Shown here: positions 32,385 to 44,400 of the stretch, in pieces
Position numbering within the stretch: the stretch's first letter is position 1
Layout: every line of letters starts with the position of its first letter
Assembly: GCF_900114475.1 (NCBI RefSeq)
Contig: NZ_FOTE01000019.1
Span: forward strand, 1-64,000
DNA: 64,000 nt
Source of the DNA: Paenibacillus sp. 1_12
GTDB taxonomy: Bacteria > Bacillota > Bacilli > Paenibacillales > NBRC-103111
Reading direction: 5' to 3'
Notes under the pieces: model-generated
Seen by the model: only the letters and a program-made list of their open reading frames with translations
Database searches by the model: none
Told to the model about the DNA's origin: nothing
Translations under genes and position numbers: made by a program

Positions 32385-33836
32385 TTATTTATCATCGATC
32401 GATTGCGGCTGTCCTCTTGATGCAAGGAACAACATTTTTTCGGACAACTCTGCACTGCTGCCATCGCTCAGCTTGGTAATCCGATTCTCTTGACTTGAAA
32501 GTACGAATACTTCTCCTGCTTGATCCGCATATATGTTTCCTCGTACAGAAGCATACATTTTCTCGGCTTTTCCGTCGGGCTTGATCCGATAAATATCACC
32601 GACCGGCACTTCAGCATGCCCTTCCGAAGTAAACACGATTAAAGTGCCGTCATCCATTGCAGATAAAATTCGTGCAACTTCAGCACCCACCTGTTCATTC
32701 ATCGAATGGGGATGTCCCTCCTTGTCAATTAGCCATAAATGGTGTTCCATCCATGTGGTATGATGCCGCTCACTAAACGTATCAGCACTGCTTACCCAGA
32801 ACGATCCATTCGCGTTATCCTTCCAGCGGTATAGTGATAGAACATCCAATTGAATGACTTGAGTACCGTTCACAAGAAATCCGACTGAGCTTGCACCCGG
32901 TAGATTGGTATTCAAGCTGATGAGATAGCTGGAACCAAGAGGCAAAACCGTATCTTGGATATGTATATCTTCTTCCTTGTAAGATTGTACATCACTTGCT
33001 CTATTCGCTTCCTTCAAAACAGGCTGAAGTGACATCAGCTCGATGTCTCCCCACATTACCTTGCCGCCGGTCAGCTTTGTTTGATTCGTCTTGGCAGTGG
33101 GAGCGGTTTCAACCAATTGAATACGACTTTTCTCAGCTGTCTGAAGGTAACTCCCTTCTGCATGTTGAGCACGTAAGGATTCGATAGCTCCTTTTAACGA
33201 TTTATTTATTTGAAACGTCCCATAAATGTTCGTGCTGACGAATAACGACTCATCATTGTCCGACACGATCATGCTAGGGATATAACTACGGCCCCCCGCA
33301 ATTAAACCGAATCCATCCTCGGGAGTCCATGCGGTCGTCCATGCGAACTCTTCATGCGCAAAACGCCACGTTAAAGGGAAATAGGTGATATCGCGGAACG
33401 ACAAAATCGGATAAGGCTCTTGTGCATTATCGATTTTTTTGCCATTTACCGTTATTGGATAAGAAACAAGGTTCGCCTCGTATGACTTGTTCAGGTCATT
33501 ATTCTCGGATGCGGGCGCTTCAATTGGATACGAATTAAAATTCGGATACTGCTCTACACCTTCCTTTTTTCGGATAAAAAGACCTTCGCTATTTTTCCAC
33601 TCCAAAGCTATATTAAGTCGCAGGCTGTTGTTCCATGTCATCGGAACGTAAATAACGTCTTTATAAATAATTGGCGGATATGCCTCCGATTGCATAACCG
33701 GATAATAAGAATTGAGGCTTACTTCAAAGGCTGGGAGCTTGACTTCTACTTTTTGCACAGCGGCACCTGCCGTTTGTACCGAAGACAGCAGCAGGGCTAT
33801 GGCCAATGGAATTGATATAACAATATGTTTATTCAT
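32385..33836 (-). CDS. Secreted stalk-domain protein
   Basis: 483 residues. Signal peptide (IPLAIALLLSSVQTAGAA), then two stalk-type modules (PPIIYKDVIYVPMTWNNSLR; PYPILSFRDITYFPLTWRFA). A long beta-rich region follows, ending in repeats that read like propeller blades (DGTLIVFTSEGHAEVPVGDI; GNIYADQAGEVFVLSSQEN). Probably a surface protein with a C-terminal propeller-like domain; no enzyme motif seen. Strong GGAGGAGG ribosome site. Third protein in the window with this stalk domain (see 2498 and 4064). Confidence 0.75.
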   Translation of the reverse strand: MNKHIVISIPLAIALLLSSVQTAGAAVQKVEVKLPAFEVSLNSYYPVMQSEAYPPIIYKDVIYVPMTWNNSLRLNIALEWKNSEGLFIRKKEGVEQYPNFNSYPIEAPASENNDLNKSYEANLVSYPITVNGKKIDNAQEPYPILSFRDITYFPLTWRFAHEEFAWTTAWTPEDGFGLIAGGRSYIPSMIVSDNDESLFVSTNIYGTFQINKSLKGAIESLRAQHAEGSYLQTAEKSRIQLVETAPTAKTNQTKLTGGKVMWGDIELMSLQPVLKEANRASDVQSYKEEDIHIQDTVLPLGSSYLISLNTNLPGASSVGFLVNGTQVIQLDVLSLYRWKDNANGSFWVSSADTFSERHHTTWMEHHLWLIDKEGHPHSMNEQVGAEVARILSAMDDGTLIVFTSEGHAEVPVGDIYRIKPDGKAEKMYASVRGNIYADQAGEVFVLSSQENRITKLSDGSSAELSEKMLFLASRGQPQSIDDK

Positions 33837-34058
33837 AAAATGATACGACCTCCTCCGGTGTTCCTTTAAAAGAGACGCTGAGTTTGGTTAAAAAGTTGCG
33901 AAATTGAGCCATCCCTATCCCCCATATGGGTTATTGAATAAATAATCGCAAGAACTGTCCGAATCAGAGATGCATGACATTTATCCATAGAGATCGTTAA
34001 CTGCAACTTTCTGGAAAAATCTACGTCTATTTATTAATGAATATAAAGGAGAGCGTCT

Positions 34059-34214
34059 ATGAAGCCATCAATTCTTTGTATGTTTGGAGTAGCATTCTTA
34101 GGTTTTGCATTTGCTGGAAAAGACCTTTGGTCTTCGGCGCCTGCTTTTGGTTGGTTTCTTGCTGTGTTCTTTTTTTCAAGCGCTCTTTTTGTTGCTCTTA
34201 AAAATCAAAAATAA
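34059..34214 (+). CDS. Very small two-helix membrane protein
   Basis: 51 codons with AAAGGAGAG upstream of ATG 34059. Two hydrophobic segments (LCMFGVAFLGFAFAG; WFLAVFFFSSALFVAL) and a basic end (KNQK). It ends 14 bases before the next gene, with which it should be co-transcribed. Not recognised. Ribosome site, composition and tight spacing support it despite its size. Confidence 0.6.
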   Translation: MKPSILCMFGVAFLGFAFAGKDLWSSAPAFGWFLAVFFFSSALFVALKNQK

Positions 34215-34228
34215 GTTGAGGTGCCGGA

Positions 34229-34435
34229 ATGTCTTCAAGTACTGGCTTTTTGTTTAGTGGAATGATTGTTTTTGCTCTTTTACTTTCTTTGCTACATATT
34301 GTATTAAGCATTTGGGCATATAAAGACTGTTTAAGGAGAGGTAAAAGCCAAGAATACGCCGTCATTGTGTTATTCGGGATGCTATTTTTTCCGGTTATGG
34401 GTCTGATCGTATATCTAGTCATCAGGAATGATTAA
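34229..34435 (+). CDS. PLDc_N-like small membrane protein
   Basis: 68 residues. A helix LLSLLHIVLSIWAYKDCLRR and a second helix FGMLFFPVMGLIVYLVI are joined by a short charged loop. The pattern matches the N-terminal membrane domain of cardiolipin synthases (PLDc_N), which also occurs alone in small proteins, some of which are immunity or accessory proteins. GAGGTG ribosome site. Second gene of a two-gene operon; convergent with the ger operon. Confidence 0.65.
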   Translation: MSSSTGFLFSGMIVFALLLSLLHIVLSIWAYKDCLRRGKSQEYAVIVLFGMLFFPVMGLIVYLVIRND

Positions 34436-34467
34436 CTCCCATTACCAACCCTTTCCATACGAATGAT

Positions 34468-35604
34468 TCACTTTAAATTCCCTCCGATAGGCCGAACTTT
34501 TCGAAAAAAACGGATAAAGCTTATCCAAATAACAAGCATAGGGATGTACGCGTACAGGAAGATGAATCCTGCCCCGGACAGCAGAGAGTCCAGCCTCTCG
34601 ATAGTGGTTGGCTCTCTCAAAAACACGATGATTATAAAAACGATGCTGCTCGTTATCCATAACGCGGGTCTAGCTTTAAGGCCGACTGTTTTCCTCAGTA
34701 TCCGTGTCCCTCCCCACAGTCCGATACAGATAGGAGGCAATATAATGAGGAACCAATTAAAAACAAACATATAATCAAATCTTTCAAGGAAAGGTAATTG
34801 AATGACTTTCGATAAGATCAGCGTGGGCCATATCGTATGCTTCAACTGCTGAATGTTGAAATAGGCAAAAATCACGAAAGCGAATATCAAATATAATATA
34901 GTTGTATGCGCTGCCGCAATATGCGCCCATTTTTGGGATTTCTCATTATTTTTAATGAAAGGATAATAGAGCAGCAAAAACTCAACTCCCTGATATAACG
35001 ATAACGATTGATGAGCAGACACGGTATATTCGTCAAGATTATGATTTAAGAGTGGGAGGAGATTATTCCAATGGGCATATTTCAGGGGAAAATAGAGAGA
35101 GACAAGCAAAATCGAAGGGATAACCACACACCAGAAGCAAATACCGGTTATGACTCTGAAGCCTCCAGATACGATATAGACTGACGTCAACAGAACAATG
35201 AGCGACAATTCCCAGGGATGTGACATTGGAAAAACCCAGATATGTAAAACTTCTATGTAAGAGCGAATTTCATTGCAAACAAACAAAATGGTGTACCCGT
35301 AAAACCCCAATGTCAGGGCATTTCCAAACCATTTTCCAAACAATTGTTGGTGCAATGAAATGATATCCCCTTTATTCGAATTTTTTAACACAAAAAAAAT
35401 CATCCAAATAATCAGATGAACACTTAACCCTGCCACCAATAAAGAAACCCATGCATCCTGTTCGGCTCCCAGAATCACTTTACTTGGAAAATTCAACATT
35501 GAAACTCCCGTTTGGGTACTATGAATGAGGAACCACAGATAGAATGGAGATACGATTAAGCCTTCACTCGCCTGTTTATTCACGGATATCACCCACTGCT
35601 CCAT
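34468..35604 (-). CDS. Spore germination protein GerB-type (endospore permease)
   Basis: 378 residues, about ten membrane helices, APC-superfamily fold of the GerAB type. Marks are IHSTQTGVSMLNFPSKVIL at the N-terminus, the loop GGFRVITGICFW, and EFLLLYYPFIKN. Family role: ligand-binding subunit of the germinant receptor in the spore inner membrane. Starts 3 bases after gerC. The gene order A-C-B differs from the classical A-B-C. Confidence 0.9.
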   Translation of the reverse strand: MEQWVISVNKQASEGLIVSPFYLWFLIHSTQTGVSMLNFPSKVILGAEQDAWVSLLVAGLSVHLIIWMIFFVLKNSNKGDIISLHQQLFGKWFGNALTLGFYGYTILFVCNEIRSYIEVLHIWVFPMSHPWELSLIVLLTSVYIVSGGFRVITGICFWCVVIPSILLVSLYFPLKYAHWNNLLPLLNHNLDEYTVSAHQSLSLYQGVEFLLLYYPFIKNNEKSQKWAHIAAAHTTILYLIFAFVIFAYFNIQQLKHTIWPTLILSKVIQLPFLERFDYMFVFNWFLIILPPICIGLWGGTRILRKTVGLKARPALWITSSIVFIIIVFLREPTTIERLDSLLSGAGFIFLYAYIPMLVIWISFIRFFRKVRPIGGNLK

Positions 35605-35607
35605 TTC

Positions 35608-36693
35608 CTATGTTCCAGATTTACTTAGATGAACCTTTAAATTAACTTCAAATTTGATTTTGGGATATTCGACTTCGTAAAATTCCTTCTCACACCAATC
35701 TCTACTATGTGCTCTAACCAAATCTCCTACTCCAAACGGGTCTACCTTCTCCTTTACAAACTTATTCAGAAGCACCGCAAGCTTACTGCTCATTTGCTTT
35801 TCTAATTGCAAGATCAATTCACGAACATTTCCTTCATCTCTTAAATCTGTCCATTTCGGATAATCCTTAACCATACCATTCACCATCATGTTGTAGATTA
35901 CCTTAGTCTCATTTATAGATTTGGACACCGATCTGGATTCCTTCCCGTATATACTGGAGAACACGGCCATACCTTTGTTCTGCCCTGTCCTTATTGTAAA
36001 TGGTACATCCCCTCGTAGATTGCCATGAAGCATTGTATACAGCGGCAGTTCTTCCTGATTAATAATTAATTTCAAATGCTCATCTTTGAAAATCGCATAC
36101 CCTGCTAATGCAATCTTCCCACCTGGATTTAATGTTAAATACGGAACCGACATATCTCTTCCTTCTCCATAATAATCAAACAATAAAGTATGCAAATTCG
36201 AATCCGGAATACCCCCTGATTGAATATTTTGCTTGATGATATGATATGGCAGGCTATCGCCCTTTTTATCCACTAGGGTTTCCAACATCGATGCCGTAGC
36301 TCCCTCAGAAACAGCAACAATTAAGTAGTTGCTTATCAGAGGATCTTTGAAAATAGTTTCAATAAAAGGAGATATGCCATCTTCCGCTAACTGCTTATCA
36401 AAAAGAATCATCTCCAACTTGGCGATCTCAACGGGCTGCGGGGATTGATTGTTCATCTTATTTAGCAACAGTGTCGGTTTCGCAGCAGTTCCTTGCAAGA
36501 GCGTTAATTTCTCGCCATGGTTAAAATCTGAATACAGCCCTGTTCCCTTGAAACCGTTGTCACTCTTGTCTAGTCCCAGAATCATAAGAATATTAATCTG
36601 ATCTACGATCCTTTGGCTGCTGCAAGCCGTCAGAGCCAGAACAATCACCAAGAGACAAGGAATCCAGCGTTTCCGTTTGTCGCCGCTAGTCAT
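35608..36693 (-). CDS. Spore germination lipoprotein GerC-type
   Basis: 361 residues from ATG 36693 (GGAGG 8 bases upstream; a longer reading starts inside that ribosome site). Lipoprotein signal CLLVIVLALTACSS. The Ger(x)C fold follows (DQINILMILGLDKSDNGFKG; PVEIAKLEMILFDKQLAEDG; C-terminal KIKFEVNLKVHLSKSGT). Needed for germinant receptor function in the spore inner membrane. Overlaps gerA by 8 bases, so the three are one operon. Confidence 0.9.
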   Translation of the reverse strand: MTSGDKRKRWIPCLLVIVLALTACSSQRIVDQINILMILGLDKSDNGFKGTGLYSDFNHGEKLTLLQGTAAKPTLLLNKMNNQSPQPVEIAKLEMILFDKQLAEDGISPFIETIFKDPLISNYLIVAVSEGATASMLETLVDKKGDSLPYHIIKQNIQSGGIPDSNLHTLLFDYYGEGRDMSVPYLTLNPGGKIALAGYAIFKDEHLKLIINQEELPLYTMLHGNLRGDVPFTIRTGQNKGMAVFSSIYGKESRSVSKSINETKVIYNMMVNGMVKDYPKWTDLRDEGNVRELILQLEKQMSSKLAVLLNKFVKEKVDPFGVGDLVRAHSRDWCEKEFYEVEYPKIKFEVNLKVHLSKSGT

Positions 36694-38143
36694 GATCAAT
36701 ATCCTCCTTGACATCGTTTGGTTTATAACGTTTCTGTGAAAGAGGCTTTAGGTGCACACTTCGATTTGTTGTGTATCGGAAAGATAACCGGACAAGGCTA
36801 TCTGCAAAATTACTTGTTCGAAACGGAAATAAAGGAACCAGATAAGGTGTCCCCAACGATTTTAACCTCAACAAATGCCCGAGGAGTAATATGAACCCGA
36901 CAATAATGCCAAATCCGCCCCAAAAAGCCGCCAGTAGGATAAAGGGGAACCGCAGGAGACGGATGGTGTTCGCCATTTTAAAAATCGGAGTTGTGAAAGA
37001 GGCAAGTGCAGATAACGCTACAATGATTAATAAAATATTGCTGGTGAATGCAGCTTGAACCGACGCTTGTCCGATCACAATTCCACCCACGATTCCTAAT
37101 GTCTGCCCAATTTTTGCAGGTAAACGAGCTCCAGCTTCCCGTAAAAGTTCAATTGTAATTTCCAAAAAAATGACTTCGATCACAGGTGGAAACGGAACAT
37201 GAACGCGCGAATTAATGAGTGGTTCAAGCAAACTTTCCGGTATAACTTCAAAATGATAAGTGAGTATCGCAATATATAACGGGGTTGAAAAGATTGAGAA
37301 GAACACACTCATAATTCGGATAATACGAAAAAATGAGCCTACAATCCAAGGAAGATGATAGTCCTCGGGTGAAATAAAAAAATCCAGAATGGTTGATGGT
37401 CCTGTAATCACATAAGGAGAACCATCGGAGAATACAGCCACTTGTCCACACAAGATGGCAAATATAACGCGATCGACTCTTTCCGTTGATAAGAAAAGCG
37501 GGAAAGGCGTGTTAGAATGATCGGAAATAATTTGATCCAATTGAGAGCTGTCAAAAACCACGTCAAAGTGAATAGCTTGAAGACGCTGCTGCATGGTTTG
37601 CACGTGTTTAGGATTCGTAATTCCATCTATGTAGGCAATAACAACTTTCGTGTTGGATATTGTGCCCACTTTGATCTCTTGCAGGACTAATGCAGGAATG
37701 TTAATTTGCTGGCGCAATAAATGAAGGTTAATATCAATGTTCTCTACAAAGCCCACTTTAGGCCCAACCACGCTAAATTCATTCTCAGTTTCATTGCTCT
37801 TGCGATGACCTAAATCATCATGATTAATATTAACGATGAGAAAATTCAGGTCATCATCCTTAAACTGAATGATCACGTATCCCTTCATCAGCTTTGTTAC
37901 AACTTCACCGGTATCATCTGTCACACTCACATCGTCAAAGGGAATAACCCTTTTTATATCGTCCAAAAGGGTCAAGTTATCGATATTTTCTTGTATCCCT
38001 GGAAGGAGATAGCGATTTATTTTCTCCGCGTCTACCAAGGATCGATAATAGCTGATTTGAATGGGGTGACCATGATCAATTGGTGAAAATTGATGAAAAT
38101 CGTTGGATTTAAGCGCCTGTTGAAAAATGTCATTCTCGGGCAT
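36686..38143 (-). CDS. Spore germination protein GerA-type
   Basis: 485 residues. N-terminal cytoplasmic domain of about 240 residues, beginning with a poorly ordered segment, then a membrane part of five or six helices. Family signatures include the linker IAYIDGITNPKHVQ, FAILCGQVAVFSDGSPYVIT and VIEVIFLEITIELLREAGAR followed by LPAKIGQTLGIVGGIVIGQA. Family role: largest subunit of the nutrient germinant receptor; recent work links GerA proteins to ion channel activity. Probable sigma-G promoter upstream. A decayed piece of a close homologue lies at 60751-60860. Confidence 0.92.
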   Translation of the reverse strand: MPENDIFQQALKSNDFHQFSPIDHGHPIQISYYRSLVDAEKINRYLLPGIQENIDNLTLLDDIKRVIPFDDVSVTDDTGEVVTKLMKGYVIIQFKDDDLNFLIVNINHDDLGHRKSNETENEFSVVGPKVGFVENIDINLHLLRQQINIPALVLQEIKVGTISNTKVVIAYIDGITNPKHVQTMQQRLQAIHFDVVFDSSQLDQIISDHSNTPFPLFLSTERVDRVIFAILCGQVAVFSDGSPYVITGPSTILDFFISPEDYHLPWIVGSFFRIIRIMSVFFSIFSTPLYIAILTYHFEVIPESLLEPLINSRVHVPFPPVIEVIFLEITIELLREAGARLPAKIGQTLGIVGGIVIGQASVQAAFTSNILLIIVALSALASFTTPIFKMANTIRLLRFPFILLAAFWGGFGIIVGFILLLGHLLRLKSLGTPYLVPLFPFRTSNFADSLVRLSFRYTTNRSVHLKPLSQKRYKPNDVKEDIDHD

Positions 38144-38184
38144 ACCTAAAACTTCCTTTTCATTACTTATATTGCAATCTTCGC

Positions 38185-38214
38185 TATTATGTCCGATATG
38201 GAAAAATCAATACA
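38185..38214 (-). promoter_or_regulatory. Sigma-G-like promoter of the ger operon
   Basis: On the minus strand TGTATT, a 17-base spacer and CATAATA, ending 42 bases before the gerA start. CATAATA fits the sigma-G/F -10 form CATNNTA exactly; the -35 fits less well. A forespore promoter is expected for this operon. Confidence 0.5.
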
Positions 38215-38263
38215 CTTACGTATTATTCATTCCTTTCTGTCCTTAGTGTTGGATCAAGAAAAA

Positions 38264-38384
38264 ATCATCCATGCCAATTCCTGTATCCGAGACTAAAAAT
38301 GTACAGCATCTGCTTGCCGCTCAATCCGAATGCGCAGTGTGCCGCCCTGCTACAAACTGAATATGCCGTGAAGAACCGCATTGA
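38264..38384 (-). pseudogene. Decayed 3' fragment of a hybrid histidine kinase
   Basis: About 120 bases that match the region 61065-61190 of the kinase gene at the other end of the window. Translated on the minus strand it reads GGTLRIRIERQADAVHF, identical to the kinase there, but with a stop in place of the serine before QGG and another stop after HF, followed by SDTGIGMDD near ADTGMGMDD. All that remains is the ATP-binding N-box/G-box part. It lies directly upstream of gerA. Confidence 0.8.
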
Positions 38385-38499
38385 GGAAGAAGGGCTGTCA
38401 CCCTGCTCGATATTGCCAGTAAGCAGACTGTGCAACTATTTTACAGGGACCTCCCTTCAGCAATATCTGACTAAGGAAAGCCCCAATCTGTAATATCCT

Positions 38500-41400
38500 T
38501 TATTGCTTGTTATAAATTCTGTACATCAGCACTGCAGCTTCCGCTCTTGTCGTATAACTTCTAGGGTTAAGCTGATTCCGATCCCCCATCACTAATCCTT
38601 CCTTAACCATGGAAGCCATACTTTCCGCTGCATAGGAGGCCACAATCGAATTATCGGTAAAAATATCAAGATCGGACGCATTGCCACGTGCACTAGTCAT
38701 TTGTGTTAGTTGCAGTGCTTTAGCGCAAAGTACGATCATATCTTGTCTTGATATTTTCCCATTCGGATTAAACCTGTTATCGCCGATTCCATCGCTGATT
38801 CCGACCTTTCTGGCAATTCCAAGATCATGATAGAAGTAGTCTGACTTACTTACATCGCTGAAGTTGTCGTCAATGTCTGCGGCAATTCCCATCGTTCTTA
38901 CCAGAAGCACCAGAAAGTCTGCTCTCGTAATGCTTTCTGCTGGTGTAAACGCATCGTCCGACGTACCGTTTATTAGTCCTTTTGAAGCGAGCACTTCAAT
39001 CTGCTTTTTCGCCCACCCATAATCGCCTATATCTTCAAATGTCTTATAATCGTAAGAGATGGCATACATGCTGAAATGAGTCGTCTTAAAAGTTACCCTA
39101 CCTGTTACCGTATTGTATTTCCCATTTGGCACTTTCACCGCATCGCCATTTCCATCTATATACCAAACGACGATGTGCTCAGAATCCTTCATTTCCTGAT
39201 CTGATGGTTTATAGGGTATGGATATGGTAACTGCAGCCTGAGGGTTTTCGTATTTAACCACTTTACCGTCAACCTTCATATTAATTTTCAGTATTGGCCT
39301 ATCACCGATTTTATCCTGCAACTTAGAGTCGCCAATTACTCCCTTATCAACAAACTCTACAGGAAAAGCTATAGTTGATGAAGCCGATACTTCAGAGGAC
39401 TTAAGCATATTACCCGGCAGTTCTACAATCGCAAACGGAGTCGATAGAGCTATCTTTTGTTTAGGGTCACCATTTGTTACAAAACCTGCAGGCAATGCGG
39501 GTTCATATACTTGGGCACCTTCCACTTTTGGCACTTGAATTTCTGCCGTTTTTACTCCGTTATGATCTGTCGCAGCTTTGTCCAACGCATTGGACAATAC
39601 CGATGCGGAGATTTCCGCTTTTGCCGTTCCAGTAGACTTATCCAACAATGCATTTACACTTATGGCTGATGTACTATCGATACCTTCTGTATTCGTAGGG
39701 TCTGTTGTCCCTATCTGTGCAGGCTGTCCATTATTTGAGTTAGCACCATTACTGTTATTGTTATTATCGTTGTTACCGTACCTAATTAAATCTCTTGTTA
39801 TCGTAAGGGTATACGTTTGAATAGTACCGTCCTGAGCTGTTACAACGACTGCGATCGTATTGATACCAACATCCAGTCTTGCCGTATAAATACCACCCGA
39901 CTCGGTCGCGACTCCATTAATGGCGATAACCGCTTGTACAGAATTCGCTATCGACGTAATGTCAACAGTATCTACAGCATAACCAACATTTGCAAAGTAA
40001 CTGTTGTGTTCCTTATCAAATACGGGTGTGATGGTACCTTGCGTGATTGTGAGACTGCTTAATGAAGCATCACTGCTCAGGACCACGTTGTCCAGAACTG
40101 TCACACTCACCAATACCTTGTATTCACGGTTTGTAATCGTGATTTCCGAGCTGCCAGTGCTGACTGCCGTTACTTTTCCGAAAGCATCAACGGTTGCTAC
40201 ATGGGTATTGGATGATGCAAAATGGCTCGAACCTGTTACGTCCAAAGTATCTCCGTTTTCATACCTTTGCGTCACTTTAATAGTATGAGCTTCACCAATT
40301 TGGAGGCTGTACTTCGTCGAGTCAAGCATAATACCTGTCGAATTAAACGCATCAACCATCACTATAGGGTCTCTTGCATCTGCCGGAGATACATTCGTTG
40401 TTGAATTTATAAAAGATACTCCGTCAGCGTGTCTGACATAATATCCATATGCCGGAAGATCACGCCATATATTGGATTCGGGATACTGGCCGAGGGCGTA
40501 TTCCGGCGGGTTTCCGGGTACCGTCGTTCTGCCTCCTTTGTAAGTGATATGGACATTTTCAAAATAAATATTTTTCAATCTATATTTCGTGCCATCCGAC
40601 ATATTGGCTCCTGCTATCGGAGAAGCCCAGGAAGTGTTCATGTCTTTTCCAATAATATCCTGGAATCTTACCGTATCCATCGTTCCTAATCTTGGTTTAT
40701 CGTCTTTTGTTGTACGGTCGCTTCTCTTTCCAAGAATAACGAAGAATGGATTCCCCGCATCCTGGACATCAATCCTTTGGAAGGTGATATTGGATACTTC
40801 TGCTCCGTCAACCGATTCAACGCACATCGCACAATATTTAACACCTTTCACCATGACATCTTCAAACCTGACGTTCTTGAATGCCCCATAACTAGCTGTT
40901 CCAAACTTTAAGCCGTTTGTACCCGAAGCAGTAACATTGGAATTACGGACCAACAGATCCACGACTCCGCGACTTTTACCGCTTTTAATACAAATCGCAT
41001 CATCGCCGGTATTCACAGTAACGTCCTCAATTACAACATGCCAGCTATCAACGATATCAATTCCGTCCCTGTTGCTTGCCAGCTTAACATCCAAATATAA
41101 GTTCCTTATGATCAAATAATCGGTTTCCGCATTTACAACAGTCCACATGCTTGATTTCGTAATATATAAGTTCTGTATGGTTACATTATTGCTAAGTACA
41201 GTATAAATGGCCATAGGTCTTGTGGGTTCGCTCCCTGTGCTAAAGGACCCGCCGCTTCCATCAATTGTACCTCCACCGTCAATTTTCACATTCTCTACAT
41301 GGTTCGCATAAATCAATGCTTTATTACAATTGGCTTCAGGACCTAATTGTGTATTATAAGTAAGCGGATGGGTATCCGGATAATCTGAAGCTGAAGTGCT

Positions 41401-44400
41401 TCCCTTTAATGTTGCTGAGGAATCGATATAAAGTGTCATATTACTCTTCAATTCGATCATTCCTGAAAGAAATGTACCGTGATGCAAGTAAACCGATCCA
41501 CCAGTACCTGCAGCAGCTTCGATTGCAGCCTGAATGGCAGCTGTATCCTTAGTTGTACCATCCCCTATGGCCCCATAATTCTTAACATCGAATACCGGTG
41601 TCGGCGGCCCTCCTATAAAGGATGCTTGGTTGTATACTTTGATATTGTCAAAGTACAGTGCGCCGGTATTACCCGAATCTATGCTGAACGATAGCTTCCC
41701 TACATCAGAAGCCTGGGTCACAAAAGGAATGCCGCTTCCTCTTTTTACTCCGTCAATGTACAGATCATACTTATTGGCAGTTGTATCAAGCACTGCCCTG
41801 ATTATATACCATTTGTCAGCATCGAAAGTTACACCTGCATGGGTCCATGTCCCATTTTTCTCATATGCGATATTGGTACCATTGAATGCTATGCGTGCAA
41901 TAATATTACCATGACTGTCATAGATGTATGGGATGTACTTAATTCCCGCTCTTTCCATAGCTTTAACTTTAGCTTCAACTGTCACTATTCCATCTAGTGA
42001 GGGGAAAGTTTTTTCTGCAGATGCATGATTCCCAGCAGCACTTTTAGATATCATAATACTCTTATCAGCCGGGAATGGAACTTCTTGTACGTTCACAATG
42101 CCGCCAGAAGTATCCGTGACCCAACCGGTCGGCGCATTGCCAGTTTTATCACTGTTAAAGCTGTCGTTAACTGTAAGCTCTTTCGCTGCCTGCGGGAAAT
42201 TGTTAAGTGGAGCCGCAGTAACAGCAGTAGCTTTACTGCTTTGTACAGATTCAATAACTTGTCCGCCAGGAGTAGTAAATACGGATGTTACCTTATAATC
42301 GTATGCTGTGCTGGGCAATACGTTGTTATCAATATAGGCTGCAATGCCAGGCTGGGATTGGCCCACATAACGATATTGGCTATCTTGTGCATTCGCTCTA
42401 TAAATACTGTATTTTGTTGCACCAGCCGCCGGAATCCAGTTTAATGTTACGGATGTGTTCCATTCTTGTCCAACACTAAGCCCTTGAGGTGCAGCTATCG
42501 TTGAGATTGAATTTACATTCACATTTGCCTGAGCTTGATACACGTTTTGTCCAACTGTATAGGTTGCGGTTAGCTGTGCAGTCCCTACGCCGACTGCAAT
42601 AATTTCACCTGTTTGGTCGATTGTTGCAACACTTGGATTTGAAGAAGTAATCATACTGCTGCTTGTTACATTCTCTTTGGCTCCATCTCCGTCAATCGAA
42701 TTCACTTTTGCTTTAAAAGTATCGCCTGTATAGAGGTCATATGTGGATTTATCAAAGTTAATCCCTTCTACTTGAGCAGGAAGCATTGTATATACTTTAA
42801 GATTATTAACATAGCTTGTGGACGCATTACTATTATCTGCTTTAAACATAACCCTTGTTATACTCGTATTACCAGAAAAATCAAGCAGCATATCTTCCCT
42901 GATAATATCCTGTTGAACCCCGTCAATCCAAAGATCGTAGGTATTCGCGTTTGTATTAACGACTATTTTCAGGTTATACCATTTGTTTTTCTCGAAAGGT
43001 TGTGCATTAATAGTACTGGTTTTACCGAGTGCAACAAAATAGCCATTTCTAAACCCAAATTTCATAAAAGCCTTATCATTACTGTTATATAAATAGGGAG
43101 CTACGCTAAATTGATCCCCTGTTGTCATCACTCTTGCCTCTATAGCTACTTTTCCAGTAAGTCCCGGAAAAATCCTGTTAGCTTCAGCCGCATCCGTTTT
43201 GTTTGCAACGAACAAGCCTAAACTCTTGTCAGAAGCAGATGGTATTTCTGCCACAGCTGCTTTTCCGGTACCTGCAAGTATATCTGTCCATCCGGTTGGC
43301 AATGCTTCTGTTACCATGCTGTTAAAATCATCATTTACTATAAACCCTGATGCCGCTGATGTCGTAGCACTTACTTTTGCACTTCGCGCGGATTCAATAA
43401 CTTGTCCGCCGGGTGTGACAAACACGGACGATACCATATAATCATAGGCTGTACTTGCTAATACGGTACTATCCGTATAAGGGGTTGTAGTTGATTCTCC
43501 TATTTTACTATATTGTCCGCTTCCCGCAGCCGTCCTGTAAATATAATATTTTGCTGTATTGGGTGCAGCAGACCAATTCAATTGCACTAATGTGTCCGTC
43601 ACAGTACTTGTGCTAATACCTGATGGTGCCATAAGAGTCGGTAGCGGATTTACATTCACCGTTGCCGATGCGGGTGTACTATATACACTATTTGAAACCG
43701 AGACTTGTGTAGTACCCTGAATATTTGCTGTAATCTTCCCTATCGTCGGGTCGATGGATGCAATGCTGGTGTTCAAGGATGAAAAAGAATTCCCACTTGT
43801 TATCACTTGTTTGCTCTTATCTGAATAAACCGCTTTCACAACTGTTTGAATTACATCTCCTGTATAAACGCTATACGTAGCCGGATCAAATTCTAAACCT
43901 GTAACTGTAGCAGAAGGCTTCATTGTATATATTTTTAAATTATCATAATAAATGGTACCTGTATTGTCGCCTGAGTCCATTTTAAGAGTGACTTTCCCCA
44001 CAGATCCGCCCGATGAAGCTGCTAGAGCTTGACCAGTCAGCTTGCTAGTCCCATTTATATACAGGTCATAGGTATCACTTGATGTATTAATCACTACTTT
44101 GATGTCATACCATTGGTCCTGATTAAATGCCTGTACTTTATTTTGCATTCCTGCATTATTTGCCTTTATCTGTCCACCATTCCACTGTATTTTTACTATA
44201 GAAGCACCCGCCCCATTAGTTATATATGGGGCAACCTGTGTTCCAGTCATCGGACCAGACGACATGACACTAGCCTCAACTACCACTAACCCGCTTAACG
44301 GTTGACTGGTAAAATCTACCGAGGACTCCGCTTTGTTGGTATTGTTTGCTGACTTAGTTATCTTCACGCTTCTATTGGAGGCATCGGGAGGGTTCCCCAC

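Noticed and set aside
38299-38493. 64-codon plus-strand frame upstream of gerA
   Set aside because: Its first half is the antisense of the decayed kinase fragment; there is no ribosome site.
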